A DNA stretch of 64,000 nt. Source: Agarivorans gilvus (GTDB lineage Bacteria; Pseudomonadota; Gammaproteobacteria; Enterobacterales; Celerinatantimonadaceae). How positions within the stretch are numbered: the first letter of the stretch is position 1; each line of letters opens with the position of its first letter. Position numbers and translations under genes: made by a program. The stretch spans positions 258,001-322,000 of the forward strand of contig NZ_CP013021.1 in NCBI RefSeq assembly GCF_001420915.1, written 5' to 3'. The notes under the pieces were generated by a model. That model had not been told where the DNA came from. It was given only the letters and a program-made list of their open reading frames with translations, and ran no database searches. This document shows positions 44,638 through 52,644 of the stretch, piece by piece.

Positions 44638-45612
44638 ATGTTATCGGATGCGTTTAACCGAAAATTTTTCTATTTGCGTTTGTCGCTGACTGACGAATGT
44701 AACTTCAAATGCAATTACTGCCTGCCTGACGGCTATCATTGCGATGCGCCTAAGCAAAATCTTAGCTTGTCTGAAATCGAGCACTTAGCTAGTGGGTTCG
44801 CTAAGCTGGGTACTAACAAAATTCGCTTAACTGGCGGTGAGCCGAGCTTGCGTAAGGATCTTACCGAGGTTATGCAGATTTGTGCTAATACACCCGGTAT
44901 TAAACAGCTAGCTATGACCACCAATGGTTTTCGTTTAGCTTCTCAAGCTAAGCGCTGGAAACAAGCAGGCTTAAGCCACATTAATGTGAGTGTTGATAGC
45001 CTCGACCCCCGTCAGTTTGAATTGATTACCGGCACCAAAACCTTCACTAAGGTAATGGCCGGTATTGATGAAGCCTTAAATCAAGGTTTCAGTGCCGTTA
45101 AGCTAAACGCCGTGTTGTTAAAGGCCGAAGCGCAAGCGACCTTTGAAAAATATTTGCAGTGGATAAAACAGCGCCCAGTGGAAGTGCGTTTTATTGAATT
45201 AATGCAAATGGGTGAGCGGCCAGAATATTTTACCCAGCATCATATCGACGGCGCTGGGTTTAAGCAGTACCTGTTAAGAGAGGGCTGGGAACAACAAATT
45301 CGCGCCCACAATGCAGGACCCGCACAAGTTTTTCATCATCCCGATTACGCTGGTAAGGTGGGTTTGATCATGCCTTATGCCAAAGATTTTTGTTCCACCT
45401 GTAACCGACTACGGGTTTCTTCTCAGGGTAAACTACACCTTTGTCTGTTTGGTGAAGAGGGCATTGAGCTTCGTGATTTGTTGCAGCAAGCAGAGCAGCA
45501 AGAAGCATTATGCCAACGTATCGAATCAGCCTTACAAACTAAAAAAGTTAGCCACTTCCTTCATCAAGGCAATACCGGCGCTACCCCCCACCTCGCTTCC
45601 ATCGGCGGCTAA
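44638..45612 (+). CDS. moaA: GTP 3',8-cyclase MoaA
   Basis: 324 residues. First enzyme of molybdenum-cofactor synthesis; turns GTP into 3',8-cyclo-GTP. N-terminal radical-SAM cluster C21-x3-C25-x2-C28 (DECNFKCNYC), the SAM-binding TGGEPS, and a C-terminal second cluster C252-x2-C255-x13-C269 (FCSTCNRLRVSSQGKLHLC). The C-terminal Gly-Gly needed for activity is present. The ATG at 44638 has its ribosome site inside a riboswitch. It lies next to napF and apart from the other moa genes, which are on the far side of nap. Confidence 0.95.
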   Translation: MLSDAFNRKFFYLRLSLTDECNFKCNYCLPDGYHCDAPKQNLSLSEIEHLASGFAKLGTNKIRLTGGEPSLRKDLTEVMQICANTPGIKQLAMTTNGFRLASQAKRWKQAGLSHINVSVDSLDPRQFELITGTKTFTKVMAGIDEALNQGFSAVKLNAVLLKAEAQATFEKYLQWIKQRPVEVRFIELMQMGERPEYFTQHHIDGAGFKQYLLREGWEQQIRAHNAGPAQVFHHPDYAGKVGLIMPYAKDFCSTCNRLRVSSQGKLHLCLFGEEGIELRDLLQQAEQQEALCQRIESALQTKKVSHFLHQGNTGATPHLASIGG

Positions 45613-45617
45613 GCTCT

Positions 45618-45641
45618 AGTGCGTGATAAATATCACGCACT
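45618..45641. promoter_or_regulatory. CRP-like palindrome upstream of napF
   Basis: AGTGCGTGATA-AA-TATCACGCACT, 11-bp perfect arms. The core GTGAT-AAAT-ATCAC fits the CRP consensus except for the outer T/A. It may also act as the moaA 3' hairpin. Confidence 0.6.
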
Positions 45642-45645
45642 ATAC

Positions 45646-45659
45646 TTGATCTAAGTCAA
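45646..45659 (+). promoter_or_regulatory. FNR box upstream of napF
   Basis: TTGAT-CTAA-GTCAA matches TTGAT-N4-ATCAA at nine of ten defined positions. It supports oxygen-sensitive control of nap. Confidence 0.7.
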
Positions 45660-45672
45660 TCATTTTAGCAAA

Positions 45673-45688
45673 CACCTCTTTAGAGGTA
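45673..45688 (+). promoter_or_regulatory. NarP/NarL 7-2-7 site upstream of napF
   Basis: CACCTCT-TT-AGAGGTA: the right heptamer matches AKRRGTA fully, the left matches TACYYMT at six of seven. It is centred 28 bases after the FNR box; E. coli nap has 20 bases between these two sites. Confidence 0.7.
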
Positions 45689-45760
45689 TGTTATTGAATG
45701 TTAATAGAATCTACGCTTTACCCCATTAAAGCTAGGGTTAAGCTCGTAGGTGGGGGAGTC

Positions 45761-46249
45761 ATGTCTATAGATCTGTCTAAACGGCGTCTGTTTAGTAACA
45801 GTCCTAGCTTAAGAAGTAAACAACATCATCGCCTACCGTGGTTGAAGCAGCCAATAGAGCAAGCTTGTACTCAGTGTGGTGAATGCATAAAAGCCTGCCC
45901 AGAAAAGATAATTGTAAAAGCCAGCGGTGGCTTTCCTATTGTGGATTTTACCCAAGGTGAGTGCAGCTTTTGTTATCAATGTGCCGCGGTGTGCCCCGAA
46001 GGTTTGTTTCACGAGCAGCATCAAGCCGCTTGGGATAACAGTATCGCGGTGCTTGAGACTGCTTGCCTGGCGCAAAACGGCGTTTATTGCCGTAGTTGTA
46101 GTGACAACTGTGAACAAGCTGCCATCAACATTCGGCCGTTAATTGGCGGTAGAGCCGAGGTAAGGGTAGATGATGATAAATGTAATAGCTGCGGTGCTTG
46201 TATTAGCGCTTGCCCAAGCCAAGCCATTGAGATTAAGGAAGTACTATGA
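45761..46249 (+). CDS. napF: Ferredoxin-type protein NapF
   Basis: 162 residues from the ATG at 45761 with GGGGGAG; an upstream ATG at 45698 in the same frame lacks a signal. It is an iron-sulfur protein that helps mature NapA. Four cysteine clusters are visible: CTQCGECIKACP, CSFCYQCAAVCP, CRSCSDNC and CNSCGACISACP. First gene of napFDABC; its end overlaps napD by 4 bases. Confidence 0.92.
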   Translation: MSIDLSKRRLFSNSPSLRSKQHHRLPWLKQPIEQACTQCGECIKACPEKIIVKASGGFPIVDFTQGECSFCYQCAAVCPEGLFHEQHQAAWDNSIAVLETACLAQNGVYCRSCSDNCEQAAINIRPLIGGRAEVRVDDDKCNSCGACISACPSQAIEIKEVL

Positions 46250-46506
46250 GTGATGAATACCATATAAGTAGTGCGGTGGTGCTCTGTAAGCCGGATAAAA
46301 TTCAGCAGCTTATTACGCAAATTAGCGATTTTTCCGGTGTGGAAGTACATGGCTTTAATCCTGAAGGCAAAATCGTGGTCTCTATTGAGAGTGACAAGCG
46401 CCACAACATCGTTAGTACCTTAGAAGATATCGCTAAGTTAGATGCTGTGCTAAGCAGTAACTTAGTTTTTCACCAATTTGAATCAGCTAGTGAGGAAGTA
46501 TCATGA
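46246..46506 (+). CDS. napD: NapA chaperone NapD
   Basis: 86 residues, the usual size. It binds the Tat signal of NapA and holds it back until the cofactor is loaded. Pattern: YHISSAVVLCKPDKIQQLITQI, then GKIVVSIES. Start and stop overlap napF and napA by 4 bases each, so the three are translationally coupled. Confidence 0.92.
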   Translation: MSDEYHISSAVVLCKPDKIQQLITQISDFSGVEVHGFNPEGKIVVSIESDKRHNIVSTLEDIAKLDAVLSSNLVFHQFESASEEVS

Positions 46507-48992
46507 AATGGACTCGCCGACAATTTGTTAAAGCGAATGCGGTAAGCGCCGCAGCCACGGTTGCGGGGATCACATTACCAGCCAGTGCCACCAATCTGAT
46601 TACTTCATCAGAGAAAACCGAAATGACTTGGGCAAAAGCCGCATGCCGCTTTTGTGGTACAGGTTGTAGTGTATTGGTAGGCTCGCAAAACGGCAAGGTG
46701 GTGGCCACCCAAGGGGATCCTGAGTCGCCAGTTAACCGCGGTTTAAACTGTATTAAAGGCTATTTCCTTTCCAAAATCATGTACGGTAAAGACCGCTTAA
46801 CCACGCCCCTACTGAGAATGAAAGACGGTAAGTTTGATAAACAAGGCGAGTTTACTCCGGTGTCTTGGGATCAGGCCTTCGATGTGATGGCGGAAAAATG
46901 GAAACAAGCCATCGCCGATAAAGGGCCGACTTCGGTGGGCATGTTTGGTTCTGGTCAGTGGACGGTGTGGGAAGGTTATGCCGCAGCCAAGTTGCATAAA
47001 GCGGGCTTTTTAACTAACAACATTGACCCCAACGCGCGCCATTGTATGGCTTCTGCTGTGGGTGGTTTCATGCGTACCTTTGGTATCGATGAACCAATGG
47101 GCTGTTATGATGATTTAGAGGCTGCCGACGCTTTTGTGTTGTGGGGCTCTAACATGGCCGAAATGCATCCGATTCTTTGGTCTCGCTTAACCGATCGCCG
47201 TTTATCCGCGCCGCATGTAAAAGTGCACGTATTGTCTACCTTTGAACATCGTAGCTTCGAGTTGGCTGACAATGGCATTGTATTTACTCCCCAGACAGAC
47301 TTGGCGATTCTCAATTACATTGCCCATTACATTATTGAAAATGACAAAGTGAATTGGGACTTTGTGGATAAACACACCCACTTCAAACGTGGTACCACCG
47401 ATATTGGTTATGGCTTGCGTCCAGAACACCCATTGCAGCAAGCTGCGGCTAATCCTGATTCTGGCAAGATGGTGGATATGAGCTTCGATGAATATCGGGA
47501 GTTTTTAAAAGATTACAACCTAGAAGCAGTATCGGCTTTATCTGGTGTACCGGCAGAAAAACTAGAAGCCTTGGCTAAAGATTATGCCGATCCAAAGGTT
47601 AAAGTCACCTCTTTCTGGACCATGGGCTTTAACCAACATACGCGCGGCGTATGGGCAAACTGTTCTTGTTACAACATTCATTTGTTAACCGGAAAAATTT
47701 CTGAGGCGGGTAACAGCCCCTTCTCACTAACCGGCCAGCCATCGGCGTGTGGTACGGCTCGTGAAGTAGGTACCTTCTCGCATCGTTTGCCTGCTGATAT
47801 GGTGGTGGCGAATCCTAAACACCGTAAAATTGCTGAAGACATTTGGCAGCTTCCTGACGGCACCATCCCGCCTAAGCCTGGTTATCACGCGGTATTACAA
47901 AACCGCATGTTGAAAGATGGTAAATTAAATGCGTATTGGGTGATGTGTAACAACAATATGCAGGCCGCGCCCAACATGAACGAAGAAGGCTTACCCGGTT
48001 ACCGTAACCCCGAAAACTTCATTGTTGTATCTGATCCTTATCCAACAGTGACGGCTCAAGCGGCCGACTTGATCTTACCCACCGCAATGTGGGTGGAAAA
48101 AGAGGGTGCTTACGGTAACGCCGAGCGCCGAACTCAGTTTTGGCATCAACAAGTGACGGCACCGGGTGAGGCTAAGTCAGATCTTTGGCAGCTGGTTGAG
48201 TTTTCTAAACGCTTTAAAGTTGAAGAGGTTTGGCCTGCCGAGTTGCTGGCTAAAAAGCCGGAGTACCAAGGTAAAACCCTTTACGATGTGCTGTTCCGCA
48301 ACGGCGTAGTCGATAAATACCCATTAGAGCAGATAGATTCGCCATTAAATGATGAATCACATGATTTTGGCTTCTATTTACAAAAAGGCTTATTTGAAGA
48401 ATATGCCAGCTTTGGTCGTGGTCATGCTCATGATTTGGCCGACTTTGATACCTACCACCAAGTACGTGGCCTACGTTGGCCGGTGGTGGATGGCAAAGAG
48501 ACTCGCTGGCGTTTTCGCGAGGGCCACGATCCTTATGTTAAAGCTGGGCAGGGTGTGCACTTTTACGGTAAGCCAGATGGCAAAGCCTTTATTATCGCCA
48601 CACCTTATGAACCAGCAGCGGAGTCCCCTGATCAAGAATATGATCTATGGCTCAGCACGGGTCGGGTTTTAGAACACTGGCATTCAGGCTCTATGACACG
48701 GCGAGTACCTGAGCTGTATCGAGCTTTCCCTGACGCGGTATTGTTTGTGCACCCTGAAGATGCGGCACAGCGCGGGCTTAAGCGTGGTGACGAAGTTCTG
48801 ATTCAATCGCGTCGCGGAGAAGTGAAATCACGGGTGGAAACTCGCGGGCGTAATCGGCCACCAAAAGGCTTGGTATTTATGCCTTGGTTTGATGCTAAAC
48901 AGCTCACTAATAAGCTGACCTTGGATGCAACGGATCCTTTGTCTAAAGAAACTGATTTTAAAAAGTGCGCCGTGAAGTTGCTTAAAGTTTAA
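46503..48992 (+). CDS. napA: Periplasmic nitrate reductase catalytic subunit NapA
   Basis: 829 residues. Reduces nitrate to nitrite in the periplasm with a bis-MGD molybdenum centre. Tat signal with RRQFVKA. The 4Fe-4S ligands Cys48, Cys51, Cys55 and Cys83 sit in CRFCGTGCSVLVG and LNCIKGYF. The Mo ligand is Cys181 (ARHCMAS). The C-terminal MGD-binding domain is complete (STGRVLEHWHSGSMTRR near residue 715). Full family length, no odd features. It depends on the Moco genes that flank it. Confidence 0.96.
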   Translation: MKWTRRQFVKANAVSAAATVAGITLPASATNLITSSEKTEMTWAKAACRFCGTGCSVLVGSQNGKVVATQGDPESPVNRGLNCIKGYFLSKIMYGKDRLTTPLLRMKDGKFDKQGEFTPVSWDQAFDVMAEKWKQAIADKGPTSVGMFGSGQWTVWEGYAAAKLHKAGFLTNNIDPNARHCMASAVGGFMRTFGIDEPMGCYDDLEAADAFVLWGSNMAEMHPILWSRLTDRRLSAPHVKVHVLSTFEHRSFELADNGIVFTPQTDLAILNYIAHYIIENDKVNWDFVDKHTHFKRGTTDIGYGLRPEHPLQQAAANPDSGKMVDMSFDEYREFLKDYNLEAVSALSGVPAEKLEALAKDYADPKVKVTSFWTMGFNQHTRGVWANCSCYNIHLLTGKISEAGNSPFSLTGQPSACGTAREVGTFSHRLPADMVVANPKHRKIAEDIWQLPDGTIPPKPGYHAVLQNRMLKDGKLNAYWVMCNNNMQAAPNMNEEGLPGYRNPENFIVVSDPYPTVTAQAADLILPTAMWVEKEGAYGNAERRTQFWHQQVTAPGEAKSDLWQLVEFSKRFKVEEVWPAELLAKKPEYQGKTLYDVLFRNGVVDKYPLEQIDSPLNDESHDFGFYLQKGLFEEYASFGRGHAHDLADFDTYHQVRGLRWPVVDGKETRWRFREGHDPYVKAGQGVHFYGKPDGKAFIIATPYEPAAESPDQEYDLWLSTGRVLEHWHSGSMTRRVPELYRAFPDAVLFVHPEDAAQRGLKRGDEVLIQSRRGEVKSRVETRGRNRPPKGLVFMPWFDAKQLTNKLTLDATDPLSKETDFKKCAVKLLKV

Positions 48993-49035
48993 GGCTTTAT
49001 TCAGAATTATTTGCCGAGGTGGCGGAGAGATTATT

Positions 49036-49491
49036 ATGAAAATGAGAGTGATTCTATCAGGGTTAATCGGCGGTTTGCTGCTCTGTGGTGCAGTTGTTGC
49101 CAACGACTATGTCACTAATGGGGGCCTGCAGTCCTTGCGCGGTAGCACTGAGCTAGATAGCCAGCAAGACGCTCAACAAATGAAAAAGGTGGTTGAACAG
49201 GCCAAACCTTACGAAAACGATTACGTTTTCCAACCGCCTTTGATCCCACATCAAATTCGTCATTACGAAGTGAATTTAAATGCTAATAAATGCCTGTCGT
49301 GCCATAGCTGGAAAAATGCTCGAGACAGCGGTGCCACCAAAATTAGCGTGACTCACTATGAGGCAAGAGATGGCGAAGTATTGTCTGATGTGTCGCCCCG
49401 TCGATACTTCTGTTTGCAATGCCATGTACCGCAAAATGATGCGCAACCGCTAATAGAAAACCAATACCAACGTGTTGAGTCTTTACGCTAA
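49036..49491 (+). CDS. napB: Diheme cytochrome NapB
   Basis: 151 residues, the periplasmic electron donor to NapA. Signal peptide residues 1-23 (ends VVAN). Two c-type heme sites, CLSCH and CLQCH, each CxxCH, plus distal His residues in IPHQIRHYEV and VTHYEA. GGAGAG precedes the ATG. Full length. Confidence 0.93.
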   Translation: MKMRVILSGLIGGLLLCGAVVANDYVTNGGLQSLRGSTELDSQQDAQQMKKVVEQAKPYENDYVFQPPLIPHQIRHYEVNLNANKCLSCHSWKNARDSGATKISVTHYEARDGEVLSDVSPRRYFCLQCHVPQNDAQPLIENQYQRVESLR

Positions 49492-49516
49492 GCATGAGTT
49501 TAACCGAGGCTAGATT

Positions 49517-50090
49517 ATGAAGTTATTAAAAGCATTTTGGCGAAAGCTTCGCACACCGAGTAAAGCCGCGGTGGGGCTGGTGTTGGCGCTGGGCTTTATT
49601 GGCGGTATTTTGTTTTGGGGGCTTTCAACACCGGTATGGAAGCCACCAATACCGAAGCCTTTTGTTCTGGCTGCCATGCGCCAATTGTGGCTGAAATACA
49701 AGAAACCATTCACTATTCCAACCGTTCAGGGTAAGGGCGATTTGCTCCGATTGCCACGTACCACATAACTGGACCGATAAAATTGTTCGTAAAGTTCAGG
49801 CCAGTAAAGAGCTAGTGGCTTTTGCTATGGGCACCATCAGCACTCAAGAAAAATTTGAAGAACGCCGCAAGCATTTGGCGAGTCGAGAATGGCACCGTAT
49901 GAAGAAGAACGACTCACAAGAATGCCGTAACTGCCATGAATTTGATTATATGGACTTTTCTGAGCAGCGCCCGCGTAGTGTTGCCCAGCACCAAGATGCT
50001 CTAGCCAGTGGTGAAAAAACCTGTGTGGACTGCCACAAAGGCATTGCCCACCGTTTACCGGATATGAGTGGTGTTGAAGGCTGGCAATAA
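49517..50090 (+). pseudogene. napC: Tetraheme quinol dehydrogenase NapC, broken by two frameshifts
   Basis: Membrane-anchored cytochrome that takes electrons from quinol to NapB. The N-terminal membrane helix (LVLALGFIGGILFWG) is in one frame, the last two hemes (CRNCH, CVDCH) in the 49815-50090 frame. Adding one G to the GGGGG run near 49616-49620 gives CSGCH; adding one to the GGG run near 49729-49731 gives CSDCH. Then all four CxxCH sites and a total of about 191 residues return, the usual length. These are very likely read errors, not decay. Confidence 0.88.
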
Positions 50091-50105
50091 AGACAAGGAA
50101 AATAC

Positions 50106-50237
50106 ATGAGTACCTTAGAATCGATTATTTGGCACGTATTGGGTTATGCGGCCATGCCAACCATATTGGTGATGGGCTTTATTGGGGTGGCTATCGTCTC
50201 TTTGGCGATCCTGTCCAAATGGGATAAAGACCAGTAA
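50106..50237 (+). CDS. Small nap-linked membrane protein (TIGR02808 type)
   Basis: 43 residues, one or two membrane segments (VLGYAAMPTILVMGFIGVAIVSLAIL), ending KWDKDQ. AAGGA precedes the ATG, 15 bases after napC. Short proteins of this form follow napC in Vibrio and Shewanella (from family knowledge; name recalled, not searched). Function unknown; it may help NapC in the membrane. It was too short for usual gene finders. Confidence 0.75.
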   Translation: MSTLESIIWHVLGYAAMPTILVMGFIGVAIVSLAILSKWDKDQ

Positions 50238-50314
50238 CTTGTTGGTAACAAGTCTTTTAATTCACGGGCTTAGTAGGCATTATTAGCCTATTAAGTCGTT
50301 TTAAGCTGAACTGA

Positions 50315-50902
50315 ATGGACACAAACTGTTTCGCTACTATTACAGGTGTAGTGCTCGCTGGCGGTCAATCTCGCCGTATGGGTCAAGATAAAGCCAAGCT
50401 TAACTGGCAAGGGCGCAGTTTGCTGGAAGCGCAGCTTCAGTTGTTAGAGTCGGTATTGCCCACACCCGCGCTAGTCAGTGGCAGCTATTCAGAGTTTAAC
50501 TGTATTGCCGATCAACAACCCTCGCTAGGTCCCTTGTCAGGCCTAGCCAGTTGCCTAGAGGCGCTGCCCGAGCAAAGCTGTTTGTTCATTCCGGTTGATA
50601 TGCCGATGATTCATCAACAGCTATTGGATTACTTACTCGAGCAGTATCGCGCAGCACCAGGAAATTACTTTTGTGAAAACAGCGTATTTCCGATTATTTT
50701 GCAGTCTACCCAAGCTAACCGAGTTAGCTTGCAAACCGTGTTGAACTATCCGCAGGCTAAACAACGATCAATTAAAACCTTTCTTCATGCTATTCAAGCC
50801 ACTGAACTTAGCTTACCTTCGCAGTGGGCGAGCGCCTTGGTTAATACCAATACGCCGCAGCAGTGGCAGCAAGTGCAACAACTCATCGAGGAAAAATCAT
50901 GA
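50315..50902 (+). CDS. mobA: Molybdenum cofactor guanylyltransferase MobA
   Basis: 195 residues. Joins GMP to molybdopterin to make MGD, the cofactor form used by NapA. The nucleotide-binding start is GVVLAGGQSRRMGQDKAKL, then PLSGLASCLEAL and FIPVDMPM. First gene of mobA-moaBCDE; overlaps moaB by 4 bases (ATGA). Confidence 0.93.
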   Translation: MDTNCFATITGVVLAGGQSRRMGQDKAKLNWQGRSLLEAQLQLLESVLPTPALVSGSYSEFNCIADQQPSLGPLSGLASCLEALPEQSCLFIPVDMPMIHQQLLDYLLEQYRAAPGNYFCENSVFPIILQSTQANRVSLQTVLNYPQAKQRSIKTFLHAIQATELSLPSQWASALVNTNTPQQWQQVQQLIEEKS

Positions 50903-51411
50903 GCCATTTGGCCAACGATAAACAAACATTCTTAAACATTGCCGTACTTACGGTATCAGATACGCGTGACGACACTACCGATAGCTCTGGCCGCTACTTG
51001 GCTGAAGCGTTAGTCGAGGCTGGGCATAGCCTAGCGGATAAAAAAATTGTGGTAGATGATGTTTATCAGATCCGTGCGGTACTAAGCCAGTGGATAGCCG
51101 ACCCTAAAGTGGATTGTGTTATCACTACCGGTGGCACCGGCTTTACTGCTAGAGACAATACCCCAGAAGCGGTAAAAGTCTTATTTGATAAAGACATTGA
51201 AGGCTTCGGTGAGCTGTTTAGATACATCTCTTACACCGAAATTGGCACTTCTACCGTACAAAGCCGAGCCTTGGCTGGTTTTGCTAACAAAACGGTGGTT
51301 TTCTGTGTCCCAGGCTCAACCAACGCCTGTAAGACTGCTTGGCAAAAAATACTGTTAGAGCAGTTAAATAGCACTCACAGACCTTGTAATTTTGTTCCGC
51401 ATGTAGGTTAG
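50899..51411 (+). CDS. moaB: Molybdenum cofactor protein MoaB
   Basis: 170 residues from the ATG at 50899 overlapping the mobA stop; the frame is open a little further up. The MoaB/Mog fold is shown by LTVSDTRDDTTDSSGRYL, then VITTGGTGFTARDNTPEAV and PGSTNACKTAW. In some bacteria MoaB adenylylates molybdopterin in place of MogA. No separate mogA is seen here, so it may serve that step. Confidence 0.92.
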   Translation: MSHLANDKQTFLNIAVLTVSDTRDDTTDSSGRYLAEALVEAGHSLADKKIVVDDVYQIRAVLSQWIADPKVDCVITTGGTGFTARDNTPEAVKVLFDKDIEGFGELFRYISYTEIGTSTVQSRALAGFANKTVVFCVPGSTNACKTAWQKILLEQLNSTHRPCNFVPHVG

Positions 51412-51415
51412 CTTT

Positions 51416-51907
51416 ATGAGTCAATTAAGTCATATTAGCGCCAAGGGTGAGGCTGTAATGGTGGATGTATCGGATAAATCCGAGACTACACGCATGGCCA
51501 AGGCGCAAGCACTGATCAAAATTAATCAGCAAACGGTGGCCAGTTTAGTGGCGGGTGAACATCATAAAGGGGATGTGTTTGCCTGTGCTCGAATAGCTGG
51601 CATACAAGCGGCGAAGAAAACCTCAGACTTGATCCCGCTGTGTCACCCTTTGATGCTAAGTAAAGTCACTATTGATTTAAGCTTAGATGAAGCCGCGGGT
51701 GAGATTAAAGTGTTGAGCACGGTAAAACTTAAGGGGCAAACAGGCGTTGAGATGGAAGCCTTAACCGCAGCAAGTGTGGCTGCGCTAACCATTTACGACA
51801 TGTGTAAAGCGGTGCAAAAAGATATTGTGATTAGCGAGTTAAAATTACTTGAAAAACACGGTGGAAAGTCGGGGGAGTTTATCGCTAATGAAGGTGACAA
51901 ATGTTAG
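51416..51907 (+). CDS. moaC: Cyclic pyranopterin monophosphate synthase MoaC
   Basis: 163 residues. Converts the MoaA product to cyclic pyranopterin monophosphate. Patterns: MVDVSDKSETTRMA, KKTSDLIPLCHPL, VKLKGQTGVEMEALTAASVAALTIYDMCKA, all intact. Four bases after moaB; its last codons overlap the moaD start by 7 bases. Confidence 0.94.
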   Translation: MSQLSHISAKGEAVMVDVSDKSETTRMAKAQALIKINQQTVASLVAGEHHKGDVFACARIAGIQAAKKTSDLIPLCHPLMLSKVTIDLSLDEAAGEIKVLSTVKLKGQTGVEMEALTAASVAALTIYDMCKAVQKDIVISELKLLEKHGGKSGEFIANEGDKC

Positions 51908-52149
51908 TTAAGGTACTTTTTTTTGCCCGCCTAAAAGAACAGTTAGGTGAGGCCTCTATACAAGTGGAATTGGCTGAAGGTGAAACTAGCCAAGCTTTAA
52001 AGCAAAAGCTGATAGAGCGCGGCGATAAATGGCAGGCCCTCGCCGATAATTCAATCTTGATGGCGGTGAATCAACAACATGTCAGCGAGGCAGTGGCTTT
52101 GCACCATGGTGATGAGCTTGCATTTTTCCCACCGGTAACGGGTGGGTAG
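51901..52149 (+). CDS. moaD: Molybdopterin synthase sulfur carrier MoaD
   Basis: 82 residues, ubiquitin-like fold, ending FFPPVTGG. The C-terminal Gly-Gly receives the sulfur that MoaE adds to the pterin. Overlaps moaC; moaE starts at the next base after its stop. Confidence 0.92.
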   Translation: MLVKVLFFARLKEQLGEASIQVELAEGETSQALKQKLIERGDKWQALADNSILMAVNQQHVSEAVALHHGDELAFFPPVTGG

Positions 52150-52593
52150 ATGATTAAGGTTCAAACCAAAGACTTTGATGTCGCCGAGCAATATCAGCTG
52201 TTAAAGCAGCGCAGCAGTGCTGGAGCAATCGTGTTTTTTGTGGGCTTGGTTCGGGATATGAACTTAGGCTCTGAAGTGAGTGGTTTGCATCTTGAGCATT
52301 ATCCGGGAATGACAGAAAGCCAATTGCTAAAAATAGTTGAGCAAGCCAAGCAGCGCTGGCCCATTCAAGATGTCAGTTTAATTCATCGGGTGGGCGATCT
52401 TGAGGTGAACCAGCAAATTGTATTTGTTGGCGTTAATAGTCCGCATCGAGAAGCCTCGTTTGCTGCTTGTCAGTTCATCATGGATTATTTGAAAACCGAA
52501 GCGACCTTTTGGAAAAAAGAACGCAGTGCCCAAGGAGATTCTTGGCTAGATGCGCGGCAAAGTGATGTTAAAGCCAAACAGAAGTGGTCTTAA
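52150..52593 (+). CDS. moaE: Molybdopterin synthase catalytic subunit MoaE
   Basis: 147 residues. With MoaD makes the dithiolene of molybdopterin. Patterns: GAIVFFVGLVRDMN, LEHYPGMTE, LIHRVGDLEV and FWKKER near the C-terminus with the catalytic Lys. Last gene of mobA-moaBCDE; convergent with moeA. Confidence 0.93.
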   Translation: MIKVQTKDFDVAEQYQLLKQRSSAGAIVFFVGLVRDMNLGSEVSGLHLEHYPGMTESQLLKIVEQAKQRWPIQDVSLIHRVGDLEVNQQIVFVGVNSPHREASFAACQFIMDYLKTEATFWKKERSAQGDSWLDARQSDVKAKQKWS

Positions 52594-52605
52594 GCCACTA
52601 AAGCT

Positions 52606-52633
52606 GCCTTGAGTGAAATGACATACTCAAGGC
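52606..52633. terminator. Hairpin between moaE and moeA
   Basis: GCCTTGAGT / ACTCAAGGC, 9-bp stem with a 10-base loop and no clear T run. Confidence 0.5.
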
Positions 52634-52644
52634 TGGCCTAAGGT

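Noticed and set aside
48349..48672. 107-codon rightward frame inside napA
   Set aside because: Shadow frame within the intact NapA C-terminal half.
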